Assembly: GCF_020921035.1 (NCBI RefSeq)
Contig: NC_063152.1
Span: 27,961,903 to 28,025,902 of the forward strand
Length of the DNA: 64,000 nucleotides
Source of the DNA: Rhodamnia argentea
Lineage: Eukaryota > Streptophyta > Magnoliopsida > Myrtales > Myrtaceae
Reading direction: 5' to 3'
Position numbers and translations under genes: made by a program. The notes beneath the pieces are model-generated. The model was not told the DNA's origin. It was given only the letters and a program-made list of their open reading frames with translations, and did no database searches. Shown in pieces: positions 37,311 through 48,605 of this stretch. Within the stretch, counting starts at the first letter, position 1. Each line of letters opens with the position of its first letter.

Positions 37311-37371
37311 TTGACAGGTCTACTTGCAAGCCATTCTCTTCTTACACACCCCTAACGGTGACGCCTTTTTG

Positions 37372-38006
37372 TAGGGGTGAGCATGGTTCCAGGGTAGAAG
37401 CGAGAACCTAAACCCGAAACCCGTAGGATCCTGTCTGGTTCCGGGTTCCAAGGAATGCGGGGTAGGTTCCAGGTTCCAAAAATTGAAGAACCTGTCATAA
37501 CGGGTAGGTTCCGGGTTCCAAGTAGTGGAACCTGGAACCTGGATCTTGAACCCTAGATCCCGAAATAAATTTATCTATTTTTCTTGGTATATATTTTTGC
37601 ACGATCCTATAATGTTCTATGGCATCCGATGATGAGTGTATAATCTTTTGGTCTCTCACGGTAAGTTTCGGGTTCCAAAAAATTATAAACATGCTCCAAT
37701 GGATTGGTTTCAGTAACTAAATATAACATGTACGAAATCTAAAATAACTCACCTCTACTTTCTCTTAGATGTTATAGCGTTCACTTTCATTTTGCTTAAC
37801 TAAAAATGAAAAAAGAAAATAAAATAAAAGAAATTGATAGGTTCTTGGGTACCCTGGAACCGACCCTAGAACTTGTGATAGGGTAGGTTCCAAGTTCTAA
37901 AGTATGACGGGTAGGTTTTAGGTTCCAAAAATAAGGAACCTGTTCCGACGGGTAGATTCCGGGTTCCAAGTGGAACCTGTAAGGAACCTGTAACCGCTCA
38001 CCCCTA
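37372..38006. mobile_element. hAT-like element with perfect target duplication (635 bp)
   Basis: Starts TAGGGGTGAGCA and ends GCTCACCCCTA, a good inverted pair. Perfect 8-bp direct repeats CCTTTTTG flank it (37364-37371 and 38007-38014). The ends are full of GGTTCC/GGAACC words. It is the same family as 36771-37310 and 3396-3713, only 50 bases from the former, and has no coding capacity. Confidence 0.78.
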
Positions 38007-38689
38007 CCTTTTTGGCTAGAGGAGAGAGAGAGATGCAACTCTTTTATTTAGCCTCTCTCCTTCTGTCGAAAGAATTCTTATTTTCTAGAAAAATAAAAAT
38101 AATTTTCTTTTAAGAGCAAAAATCGAAAAACACAATTTAAACCATTTAAGTCTTGCAAAGAGGATGGGAATGGAGGATAAATATGTTTCATGTGATTCAG
38201 CCACAAGTCGATACAAATCTATATATAAAAAATAAAAAAAATAAAAAAAAAGAGAAGAAGCTCCAAGTGTTTTCGCAGTTGCAATATTACTTAATCTACT
38301 CCATTCTAAAATCTATATTTTGTTGCATTGAGGAAATTCAAGCAACTAAAAACTTCATAATTCGCTCTTATTAAAGCATAAGGGACCTCGTTAAGGGCGG
38401 TTACTCCATTAAGCTCTGCTCCAAAACCCAAATCCCGAGAAAAAATAACATGAATAGACTACTACTTCGACTAAGACAATTGCTTGGCTGCAGCAACGAT
38501 AGCCTCGGCAGTAGTGCCAAATTCCAATAGCCTTAACTTTGCTTCCAACGATCTTCTCCCAACCAAAAGTCATTCCGACTTCAATACTAACTACACTTGA
38601 TCCAATAGTAAGGAAACATACTCTCTTTATACTCGGGAGATTGTTTGTCAAAAAGTTTCCAATAAACCAAGGACACGACCCTCACGGAC

Positions 38690-38938
38690 TTACCTTCCCT
38701 CTGAGCTTATTCGCCACTTTCACAGCGAGAACTAAGATGTCAAAAGGTGGAAAGGAAAGGAGAAAAAAAAAAAAGGAAAGTGAGATCCGTAAGGAAAAAA
38801 TAAATGAAGAAACAAAATAAAAAGAGTTAGAATAAACAAAAAAATATGATCACTTTTTAAAGTGATGGGCCATACGAGAGATAATATGGTAAAAAAAAAA
38901 AAAGAGGAGTGTTTTAGCTAAAAGAGAAGTGGAAAAAG
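38690..38938. repeat. Right arm of the 4-kb inverted repeat pair
   Basis: Reverse complement matches 34943-35200: GCTTTTTCCACTTCTCTTTT at the outer side, then CATTATC- and GGCCCATCAC-like words, a pyrimidine-rich middle, and TTTGACATCTTAGTTCTC at the inner side. Confidence 0.6.
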
Positions 38939-39294
38939 CGCGATCCTTACACAAAATATGATTGAAGTATTATATTGGAAAAATTATAATTTTTTTTAAA
39001 ATTTGGTAAGTTCAAAAGTGTCGATGATATTTAGTCAGATTAGAAAATTTTGCAATACTCATAGTTTAATCGTTTAAAAGTGAGTTGATATTTTTTAGCT
39101 TTACTTAGAGAAGATGATTGAAAATTTTGCGATATCCAAAATCAAGGTGCAAAATTATATCTGATTTGAAATGGCTGATATGGGAGATTGTGTGGGACCC
39201 GGATCGAAGTTTCCGAATCCCAGTAAAGCTCGTAGAACGCTTACATAATTCCAATCTAAAAATATCACTGGACTCTATTGCTCCTAGGGTTTAT

Positions 39295-39310
39295 GTGTAT
39301 ATATATCTAT
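39295..39310 (+). promoter_or_regulatory. TATA box of the eIF4A-III-like gene
   Basis: TGTATATATATCTATA lies about 65 bases before the start codon at 39371. The same stretch is altered in the broken duplicate near 42625. Confidence 0.5.
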
Positions 39311-39370
39311 AGCTCGCTCCAGACGGACAGATTGTCCTCTTGCCCTTTCTTCATCTCTTTCGATTCGGCA

Positions 39371-42209
39371 ATGGCGACGGGGCCAGAAGTGGAGGCCGTG
39401 GCGACCTTCGACTGCATGGGCCTGAGCGATGATATCCTCCACGGCATCTATGGCCACGGGTTCGACAAGCCTTCCGCGATTCAACAGCGAGCAGTGGTGC
39501 CGATTGTCCAAGGCCGAGACGTTATTGCTCAGGCGCAATCTGGCACTGGCAAAACTTCCACCATTGCCCTCGCGTCTTGCCATATCGTGGACACCTCCAC
39601 AAGAGAGTACGTGACGTCGTGACCCTCCATTCCAAACCCTTCTGTTGCTTTGTTTCTTTTTTTTTTTGTTTTTACTGGAATTAGGTTAAGGCATGTTATG
39701 CGTTTTGCTTTGGAAGGTAAGATGAGTCATTATAGAGCTCAACCTATGACACCAAGGATAAATAAATAAAAAAATTCGCAAACCTTCTCTCTCGAATTTC
39801 TAGTGTAACAAAATTTAATCTTTTTGGTTTTCAACTTCGTTAACCGAAGAATTTGAGATGTTCTGATGTTGAGGCATGTTAGTTTTTGGGGAAGCGTAAA
39901 TTGATATTTGGTGAGGGTGTATTGTTTTGGCTATTTACGACAAGGAGGCAAGATCGGTAGTCAAGGAAACACCTTTTATGAAGTGGAAAATAATTACAAG
40001 GCTATTGGGTGTTTGACTAGTTTTTTTTTCTTTTTCTTCTATACTTACAAGAGCACTATCAAGCCTATTTATAGGCAGATTCCACCGACACTACAATCAA
40101 CATACGGTGAATACATGGCCCACGTGTCTTTATTGCTAACCATGTACACTTTGACTTGTCAACCAAGATTTTTCTACACACTCTAGATTATTCTATACTA
40201 CTCCTTTGCCGTATGAGGACTAGATATTTTAGGATTTTTCTGGATTTTTCTAGTAAATGGATCAATTCTTAACAAGGCAGAAGTTTGTTTTGAGAAGCTT
40301 TCTTTGGAATGTTTAAGTGGGTGCTCTTAACTGAATATGTTGGGCACTTGCTAGGCATAAAAGATTTTCTTCATTATCCCCTGACTCCTTTGCTTGTATT
40401 TTGTTGATTTTCAGCCTACCCTTTTTTATTTGGCTCTCTGAAAGTTGCAATTTGTTTTTTTGGTTGCCGCCTTTTGGCCGTCAATTTTGTCCTTCTTCAT
40501 GTTCCGTGCAGTGTGCAAGTGCTGATTTTGTCACCTACGAGGGATTTGGCGAGTCAGACGGAGAGAGTTGTGCTGGCTATTGGTTATTACAAGAACATAC
40601 TAGCCCATGCCTGTGTTGGAGGGAAGAGCATGGGCGAAGATACCCGGAAATTGGAGCTCGGAGTTCATGTCGTGTCTGGAACTCCCGGCAGGGTTCTCGA
40701 CATGATAAAGAGGAGAACTCTTCGTACTAGAGCTATCAAACTCCTAGTCCTTGTGAGTGCACTGCATCACCTCCTTCTCCTTCGACTCCGGATCATTTCA
40801 GGTTTCTTTTTTGCTTTCTGCGCAAACAAGTTCTCACTTTTCGCCCACCTTCATTCTTTTTCCAGGACGAAGCTGATGAGATGCTGAGCAGAGGATTTAA
40901 GGATCACATCTTTGACGTTTACAGATACCTACCGCCGGAGCTTCAGGTTCCCTGTCCTTTATGTTGAGTTCATGTGTAGTAGTAGTAGTAAAGACGACTT
41001 CTTTTGCCCGATAACCGAAGTAATAGTCCCTAGTTTTCTCACCCCTTGGCTTAATTCCATTGCAGGTTGTCTTAGTTTCAGCAACACTCCCCACTGAGAT
41101 TCTGGAGATGACAGGAAGATTCATGACCGATCCGATACGGATTGTTGTGAAGCGTGATGAGTTGATGCTGGAGGTGAGCTATAGTGGGTTTGTTGCATTC
41201 GATGGCGGCTAGGGATTATGATAATTTTTTGACACCCACGTACCTTTTATTCGTATGGTTACAGCGCGTCAAACAGTACTTTGTGTCAGTGGAAAGAGAA
41301 GAGTGGAAATTCGACACTCTGTGCGATATATACGACGTCTGCACTATAAGCCAAGGAGTCATATTCTGCAACACCAAGCGGAAGGTACGATCCCAGTCAG
41401 GTTCCATTTTGAGGATGACTCAGAGATTGTGAAGAACTCCACTGCTTTATTTCCCTTTGATCTATGTACTTTGTGCTGTGGCTCATCATGTAGTCCATAT
41501 ATTTGTCCTCATCATGCATTCCTTATATTTGTCGAGCAGGTGGAGTGGCTTGCTGAAAAGATGCGTGATTGTAACTTCACTGTGTCTTTCATGCACGGTG
41601 ACATGCCTCAAAGGGAGAGAGATGCAGTAATGGCTGCATTTCGATGTGGGGCGACTCGGTTGATGATCACTACCGATGTGTGGGCTCGAGGGATTGATGT
41701 TGAGCAGGTTAGTCCTAAAAATTTCCATCACTGCTGCATCCTACTGTTTTTTTTTTTTTTTTTTCCGCATTGTGCATTGGCTCATTGGTATGTTGGATGC
41801 TTGTTCTTATGGAAGGACAAATTTCTTGTTTTCCCTGTTGGACCACGACCGTTTAATTGGGCGAGTGGACGACTGAATCACTCTCAATACACACTGTAGG
41901 TTTGTCTTGTCGTCAACTATGACCTTCCTAACAACAGAGAGCTGTACATCCATCGGGTTGGTCGAGCAGGCCGTTTTGGGCGGAAGGTGACTATTTTGAA
42001 TATTGTAGTGGAGGCAATCGCATTCCTATTTGCATTTTCTTCAATAGGTGTAACGATAAATGTTTACAAATGCCAATCGCTGTCTGCTTTTGCAGGGCGC
42101 TGTGGTAAATCTGGTCAAGGACAAGGAAATCCAGATTCTTAGAGACATAGAACAGTACTATGGCACCACTATAGCTCAATGTCTGGAGGACCTTCCTGAT
42201 ATAATTTGA
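39371..42209 (+). CDS. eIF4A-III-like DEAD-box RNA helicase, complete
   Basis: Eight exons: 39371-39606, 40512-40752, 40866-40946, 41066-41173, 41265-41384, 41540-41707, 41900-41986 and 42096-42209, together 1155 bases and 384 residues. This is the family of the exon-junction-complex helicase eIF4A-III. Motifs in order: [20 protein letters not shown] (Q region), AQSGTGKT (I), [11 protein letters not shown] (Ia), GG, TPGR, LDEADEML (II), VSATLP (III), VIFCNTKRK (IV), [13 protein letters not shown] (V) and [13 protein letters not shown] (VI). It is shorter at the N-terminus than canonical eIF4A-III (about 405). It differs at conserved places: DEAD where plant eIF4A-III usually has DESD, PTRDL for PTREL, and VCLVVNYD. 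All introns are GT-AG and in frame, so it looks functional, but it is a diverged paralogue rather than the housekeeping copy. Confidence 0.9.
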
Positions 42210-42529
42210 CAAGATAAGAACATTTAGAAAGGCCGTGAAAGGCTTCCTGTTAATAGCCTAAAGCAAAGCGTTACGTTACTCCTCACCCATAAATTATCGC
42301 ATTCTTTGTTCTTTTCAAAACTTGGGAGGCGGTTGGGTTGTGTTTCGAATGTTTAATTCAAGGATTTTATCTTATGTATTTTGAGTTTCGATCTTTGAAC
42401 ACGGGCTCATACACGAATGGTGTCTTACCACAAAAAATATGGAAACCATTCGACAATTTGGGTAATAACTTATTGACTTATTCCTGACCTTGTCAACTCT
42501 TGTGTGCAATTACATGCTCAATTTGACCG

Positions 42530-43068
42530 GGATCGGAGTTTCCGAATCTCAGTAAAGCTCGTAGAACGCTTACATAATTCCAATCTAAAAATATCTATGA
42601 ACCCTATTGTTCCTAGGGTTTGCGTGTATATTTCTATTGCTGGCTCCCTCATCTATGCCAAGAGACAGGCAGATTGTTCTCTTGCCCTTTCCTCATCTGT
42701 TTCGATTTAGCCAGAGGCGATGGCGGAATTCAAGACGGGGCCCGGCGTGGCGGCTGTGGCGAGCTTCAACTGCATGAGCCTGAGCGAGGATGTCCTCCGC
42801 GGCATCTATGGCCACGGGGTTCGACAAGCCTTCGGCGATTCAACAGCGAGCGGTGGTGCCCGATTGTCCAAGCCAAGGCCGAGACGTGATTGCTCCGGTG
42901 CAATCCGGCACCGGCAAAGACTTCCACCATTGCCCTCGCGTCTTGCCATACCGTGGACACCTCCACAAGAGTGTACGTGACCCTGCAAACCCTTCTATTA
43001 CTGTCTGTTTTCTACTCCTTAATTTGCTTGTATTTTGTTGATTTTCAACCTACCCTTTTTTGTTAACA
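42530..43068 (+). pseudogene. Broken duplicate of the eIF4A-III-like gene 5' end
   Basis: 42530-42980 repeats the leader and exon 1 of the gene at 39371, including the shared upstream words GTAAAGCTCGTAGAACGCTT and CCTAGGGTTT. The copy starts MAEFKTGPGVAAVASFNCMS at 42720 but slips frame in the [12 protein letters not shown] region (42820) and again near the P-loop, destroying GTGKT context. 43020-43068 repeats the 3' part of parent intron 1 (TTGCTTGTATTTTGTTGATT), so roughly 750 bases of the intron are deleted. Because intron sequence is present, the copy arose by DNA duplication and not by retroposition. No further exons follow; family B and LINE sequence begin instead. Confidence 0.85.
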
Positions 43069-43159
43069 GGAAATCCTTACGCTAAAAACTTTCTGATTAA
43101 TAAACAATTGTCTTCCATCTACTCTAAACACCGTGAAATAATACTTATTAGAGAAATTT

Positions 43160-43545
43160 CTTTTTTAATAATTTTTTTCTTGTTATTTCTATCTTTTAAA
43201 TTAATTTAGTTGCGCCTCATTTATAATTAATAAATTAGTCCAGGTGTCCACATGGACTACACATGGCAATTTATCTAAAAAATTCAGTACAGATTTTAGA
43301 AATAAGCTAACAAAAAGTAAAAAAGCTATAAATAAAAATAAATTAATTAATTAATTAAAAAAAAAAAAAAAGGGATGGCTCCGCACAATGGAGAGGGCCT
43401 GCATAGCCCTCTTTGCTGGCGATGACCTGCCGCCCGGTCTACTGAGCGGCTTTTTGCAAAAAGATGAGGGGGAAACCATTGTAGCCCCACCATCGCCGGG
43501 AATGGCCAGCTAGGGTCCGACGGGGGTGGGGGAGCAGCACCAAAG
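43160..43545. repeat. Dispersed repeat family B, copy 2
   Basis: Shares with 34620-34935 the ordered words CATTTATAATTAATAAAT, ACATGGCAATTT, AAATAAGCTAAC and a GGGAATGGCC word followed by GC-rich sequence. Lies between the eIF4A pseudogene and the LINE. Confidence 0.5.
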
Positions 43546-43559
43546 GATATGCAAAACCA

Positions 43560-46148
43560 CCCCCCCCAGGGCCTGGACCTACCCTTTGTGCAAGAGGTGC
43601 TCCACCAACTTCGGGTACGTCATAGGATTAAAAAAATTCCAAGCTATACTAAAACTCGATATGTCTAAGGCCTATGACCATGTTGAATGGGTTTTCTAGA
43701 GGACTGTATGCTTAATATGGGCTTCTCCTCGTGATGAGTTTCTTGGATCATGGAATGCATTCGCACAGCTACTTTCAGTATTAAAGTAAATGGCACTCTG
43801 CTTCCTTACTTCCAACCAACAAGAGTCTTGCGCCAAGGAGAACCGCTCTCACCATATCCCTTCATCTTGGTATCCAACATCCTTTCTTTTATGTTAACTC
43901 AAGCAGTACATGATGGTAGTTTCACAGGTATTACCGTTAATCATCATTGTCAGACTCTTTCGCATCTCCTCTTTGCGGATGATGCTATGTTCTTCCTAAA
44001 TGGGGTGCCAGAGTTTGGCTTATATCTTGAATCAATACTGATATGCGTCGGGCCAGGAGATCAACCTCAATAAATCAGGCATTTTCGTCAGCTTGGGCTG
44101 CCCTCCATCCTTACGTTCTACATTGGCTGCTGAATTACGGGTTCCAGAGATTACTCAAACAGGGAAGTATTTGGGCTTGCCTTCAGATTAGGGCTAGACT
44201 AAAAAATAGCTTTTCTCTTGGATACTAGCCAGAGTCCATGGCAAGCTCGAAGGGTGGAAAGAAAATTTGTTCTCAATGGATGGAAAGGAAATATTAATCA
44301 AAGCAGTCATTCAGGCCATTCCTCAGTATGCCCTGACAGTGTTCAAAATTCCGCTTTCAGTGTGCCGAGCCATTCATAGACAGATTGGCCTTTTTCGGTG
44401 GAAAAATAGCAACGCCAAATCTAGCCTACATTGGGAAAGCTGGGACGTCCTTACTCGTAGTAAGAAAGAGGGAGGCTTGGGGTTTCGAGACCTTATTCAC
44501 TTTAACAAGGCAATGTTAGGTAAAATCGCATGGCGGCTGCACTCAGCTTCTTCCAACTTATGGGCAACTTTATTTAAAAGTTTATACTTTTCTTGGACAT
44601 CCTTTTGGGAGGCAGGCAAGGGTAGCCTCCCTTCGTGGGGTTGGCAAAGCATCCTTGCAGGTCGGGACCAAATAGCCCCATAAGTCCATTGGCAAGTCGG
44701 TAATGGCCATCATATCCGTATCTATTATGATCGATGGTTACCTTCGGGTCTCATTCAGGGGCAGCCGCACTCAGGAAACCCTTCCTTGGTTATAGCTGCA
44801 GCCCTTATAACTTCATCGGTGCAGTGGGATACTACCCTAATTTCATCTATATTCCCTCTTGAAACCGTAGCTGAGATCCTTGCCATTCCCCTAAATCCAC
44901 TACTGCCCGAAGATAAAATAATTTGGACGCTACATCACACGGGCCTCTATATAGTTAAGTCCTCCTACTAGCGGTCATATCTGGCCTCCCCGTGTCAACC
45001 ATCGACTGCACCATCTTCCTCCTATCATCGACCCCCCACTTTATGGTCTACTCTTTGGAAACTACCTATCCCCCCAAAAATCAAGCAATTTCTATGGCGA
45101 GTTTCCCAGGATGCTTTGCCTACTACTGTGACCTTAATGAAGAGGAAAATCTTACCAAATTCTTCTTGTGCCATATGCCGTCAAGCTCCTGAAACCCTCG
45201 AGCATCTTCTGCTCCTATGTCCCTGGATAAAAAAAGGTTTGGCAGGATCAGCAACTTAATCTAAAAATTATCCCACGAACAGTCACAAGAATTGAAGACT
45301 GGCTTTCACAGGTGTTGTCTAGCCGCTCTCAATCACCTCGTCCTTCTAACGCTCTCATTGCCCACACCCTTTGGCAAATTTGGAAGGCACGGAACCACTT
45401 AATCTTCCGACAGTAGCCTCCCAATCAATGGCATGTTCTTCAAGTAGCAAATGCGAATAATCTCAGCTTCTTGCGATGGAATCCTCAAGCTACTCGGGTC
45501 AATGACAGACAAAGTAATCCAACGAATAATGGACAGAGGTGTGTTGATTTACTTGTTTCGTGGAATCCCCCTCCATCGGGAACAAGGAAATTGAATGTGG
45601 ACTGATCACTCATTCCAGGCAAGAAAACTGGCGCCATGGCTGGCCTCCTACGAGATTCACAAGGCCATTGTTTGGATGGATTCACCCTAACAGTAGCTGC
45701 TTCAGATCCAGAGCAAATTGAGACTATTGCCTGCTGCAAGGCCCTTCGTCTTTACGTTGACCACAAACTTCGTGATCCCATTGTTGTAGAATCTGATAGT
45801 GGTAATGTGGTTGCTGCTCTTCGACATCTTCAACAATCGCCTTCCTCCTTCGATGACGCCCTCTCTCTTCAGACCTCGTGCACGTCGTCTCCTCTTCTAT
45901 AGGAATGCATTCTTCTATTGGATCGGGTTATGGCCTCAGTATCTTTTGGCCAATGCCTACGAACTGCAAACTAGGCCGCACACTGGTTGGGCCAGGCCCA
46001 GCGGCACGGCGTTCTACCTTGTAACTGGCTTTTGTACCTACCTCCTCTACTTAAGGTCCTCCTATGCTCGGAGGCCCACTCCTCTTGCAACTTGACTTAA
46101 TGTTTGTTTCTAATAAAATGTGTCTTTCATAAAAAATTAAAAATAAAA
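43560..46148 (+). pseudogene. 5'-truncated LINE (non-LTR retrotransposon) remnant with RT and RNase H parts
   Basis: Several frames in one orientation give the reverse transcriptase and downstream parts of a plant L1-type LINE. They run from a KLDMSKAYDHVEW block and VLRQGEPLSPYPFILVSNI, through the LFADDAMFF catalytic box, to a zinc-binding RT-associated region (GGLGFRDLIHFNKAMLGKIA, then CAICRQAPETLEHLLLLCPW). An RNase-H-like segment (CCKALRLYVDHKLRDP, VVESDSGNVVAAL) follows. Stops and frameshifts break it at many points (for example near 43700 and 44070). ORF1, the endonuclease and the start of RT are missing. The end near 46130 is A-rich with AATAAAATG. The 5' boundary is approximate, and no target duplication was found. 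Confidence 0.85.
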
Positions 46149-48605
46149 GCTATACAAGTATTCTCTGCACTTGGTTAATCTCCTTAGCATCCAGATGACC
46201 ATCAACACGACCAGACAGAAGAAAATGTAGAGACTCCAACACAAAATTGTGAAGCCATTTTCGAACCGCGGAATGTCTCCATTTGACTGTGCAATATGCA
46301 ATGTGACGCTTACAAGCATGAAGAGAAGAGCCCGTGATGTAGCACGGATTTCCTTTCGGCACAAGGGGCACTTGAACACTTGGCTTCTGATATGGCAAAC
46401 TATGAATGAACAGCGATGAGACTTTCAATTGGGAGACGTAGCTACACACTAGCATTTAACATCTCATATTGCTGTTGTGAAGTACTCTGTGTAGATGGAA
46501 AGCTTCGCCCCTTGATCTCCATCCAACGACCTTCTCCAAGAAACAAGAAGTCAATTACCTCAGTAACCTCATCCAACCTGGATGATGATATATACATCAT
46601 GCAAAAAGGATATAAAAAAAACCACATAATATTATAAAAAATGTCACGAAGAAAAAGACTTGCAATTGTATATGAATCGATATCACACAGATATAAAACC
46701 ACCCGAAGACCCCGGTGTCATAATTCGGACTCGACATGATACAACTATCATTTGGGATGCTAATTCATCCTCACAGCTTCAATCACATTGTGCCAAGCCA
46801 GTAGGTCCATATATAGCCATCTCAATCAATAGATATCTTTAATCTTAAGCGCTAATCACAATCAGCTCTAAAAATATATAACAAGACAATCTATTTCACA
46901 TGAAAACTCTATGAGACAATATTTCAGTATAATCACTCTTCATGAATAGAGTGTTCAATAGACTATTCACATGTATTCTAGTAACTTATAGATTCACCAT
47001 TAACACAACTTACTAGCATATTGGAACAGAGCGCAAGGCCTTCGCAGAAATTTTTAATTGAATTTCATTCAAAAATGTCAATTCTTAGTTCAATAACAAT
47101 CATAATCTACAATCAAATGCAACAGAACAATCAATTAAACTGGTCAAGATATAGTAACATTCACTTACATTAAACAAAGCCATAAAATGAGTATTAATTA
47201 ACAACTAGTATAGAGGAACTGTATTCACGTTCATATTTTCAAAGGATGAATCCCCTGCACAACTCCTTTATTAAGGACATGACTTGAGTAGACATGATTC
47301 TAACATGACATGACAAAGAAATGAATTCACTGTTTTAGGAGCATGTTCAAGTTGTCCTGGTGTTTGGTCCAAGCACGACCATCAACCAGAAGCATAAAAC
47401 CAAAAAACGATGATCAGTGCGGGGTTATCAAAGATGCGTGCAAGATCGGTGGGATTTAATCAGCATGGTTATTGAAGATGCGTACAAGATCGGTGGGATT
47501 TAATCAACATTTTTGACTCATGAAAACTCTAAAATCGAATTCAAGATAAATCCAATACAAACGCGAGGGAGAAAGCTCTAACCTCCAGCGTGCGCCAAAG
47601 ATTGAGGTCGAGCTTCGCAATTGGGAGATTCAGATCAAGGATCGAGCATCGCAAAGAGCTTCGCGGTTAGGACATTCAGATCAAGGGATCGAGCTTTGTA
47701 GAAAGCATCACGATAGGGAGATTCAGGTTTAGATTTGCGGCGAGGGCAAGCGAAGAGAGAGAAATAAAAAGTTATTTCTTTCGATAAAAAAAATAAAAAA
47801 GTTGTTTCATAACTAAAAATATAAAATTACGAACCAAACGAATTTTTACTTTAGAAATTATGTTACTAAATGAATTTTTATTCCAAAAGTACTTCTAATG
47901 CAAAAATTTAACTTCAGAAATGTTACTATACAATCTCTAAATGACTAAAAAGATAGTTAAAATTTAGTGTCAACCTTCTCGCCCGAAAAAGGAAACAAAA
48001 ATGAAAAAGGAAAAAGAGATCAAGCGCAACCCATTTGCGTTTCAAGATTTCCTCTTCTTTCTCTCTCTCCTTTTTTTTTGTTTTTGGCATATCGTTTCAG
48101 GACTTCACTGCTTAGTTCTTTTTTCCTTTTTTGTTTTTTTTTGGGTCAGATGGCATGAACGAAGCTTGACCTCACCTTGGCCATCCGCGAGCTGTTCAAA
48201 GGTATCGACTTTCATGAGCACTCTCGCCGTCGCCGTCGCCGTCGCCGACCAGTGTCGATTCTTCAAATTTGCTTGTGCCGCTTTGTTTGCTTTTCCCAGT
48301 GTTCGGCCGCCGATGCAATCAAGAATTGCAGGGTCGAAGTTCATCTTTTCCTCTGGAATCGTAACTTGAGCCGAACTGGCGCGCCGTTTGAGTTATCTTT
48401 CAGCTGTTATCTTAACGAAGTCAAGTACGAATGCCTCCTTTTTAGTAGTCTGATGAGACCAATTAGCTCGCTTTACTTTGAGTACAACTTCGTGAACGAG
48501 ACGTGAGTGCACCCAAAATCCGTTCTTTCATCTGTCCAGCGATTTGCAATGACTAAACATTACTGAAAAGGAGGGAAATTTCTTGTTTTTCTGAAGTAGG
48601 AGGAG
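46149..48605. other. Intergenic with unassigned minus-strand frames and a 44-bp tandem pair
   Basis: Two overlapping minus-strand frames at 46137-46455 look weakly gene-like (one contains CPLCRKEIR, a chance RING-like word without the remaining ligands). 47423-47466 and 47467-47510 are a tandem duplication (44 bases, few differences) with the shared core AAGATCGGTGGGATTTAATC. 47600-47760 has repeated GGAGATTCAGAT/GGATCGAGC words. 48225-48245 is a GCC-GTC type microsatellite upstream of the OXA1-like gene. Confidence 0.4.
47423..47510. repeat. Tandem duplication, 2 x 44 bp
   Basis: Two adjacent 44-base units sharing GCAAGATCGGTGGGATTTAA with a few substitutions (GTGCAAG versus GTACAAG, CAGCAT versus CAACAT). 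Confidence 0.75.

Larger units (their letters stand above)
35216..37322. mobile_element. hAT-like element carrying a gene fragment (Pack-type), 2107 bp
   Basis: Flanked on both sides by CTTGCAAG (35208-35215 and 37323-37330), a perfect 8-bp target duplication of hAT length. Termini are inverted: TGGACCTGTCAAAATGGG at the left and the reverse of TTGACAGGTCTA at the right. The terminal stretches on both sides share runs of GGGTC, GACCCA and AATGGGTCAT words. Inside are a minus-strand CHUP1/IPGA1-like fragment (35285-35690), promoter- or leader-like sequence (35700-36120), a GC-rich patch at 36330-36450, and a second hAT inserted close to the right end. No transposase was seen, so it is non-autonomous. 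The flanking palindrome reads the same on both strands, so its being a duplication is convincing but not unique proof. Confidence 0.7.

Noticed and set aside
39371..43068. Idea that the broken helicase copy is a retroposed pseudogene
   Set aside because: It contains upstream leader and intron sequence, which retroposition of a spliced mRNA would not carry.
46137..46379. Minus-strand frame with CPLCRKEIR, considered as a RING protein
   Set aside because: No further zinc ligands follow, and another frame is equally open; treated as chance.
48177..48506. Open frame with a run of arginines upstream of the OXA1-like gene
   Set aside because: The run is translation of a trinucleotide microsatellite in the presumed leader; the real start and presequence are at 48606.
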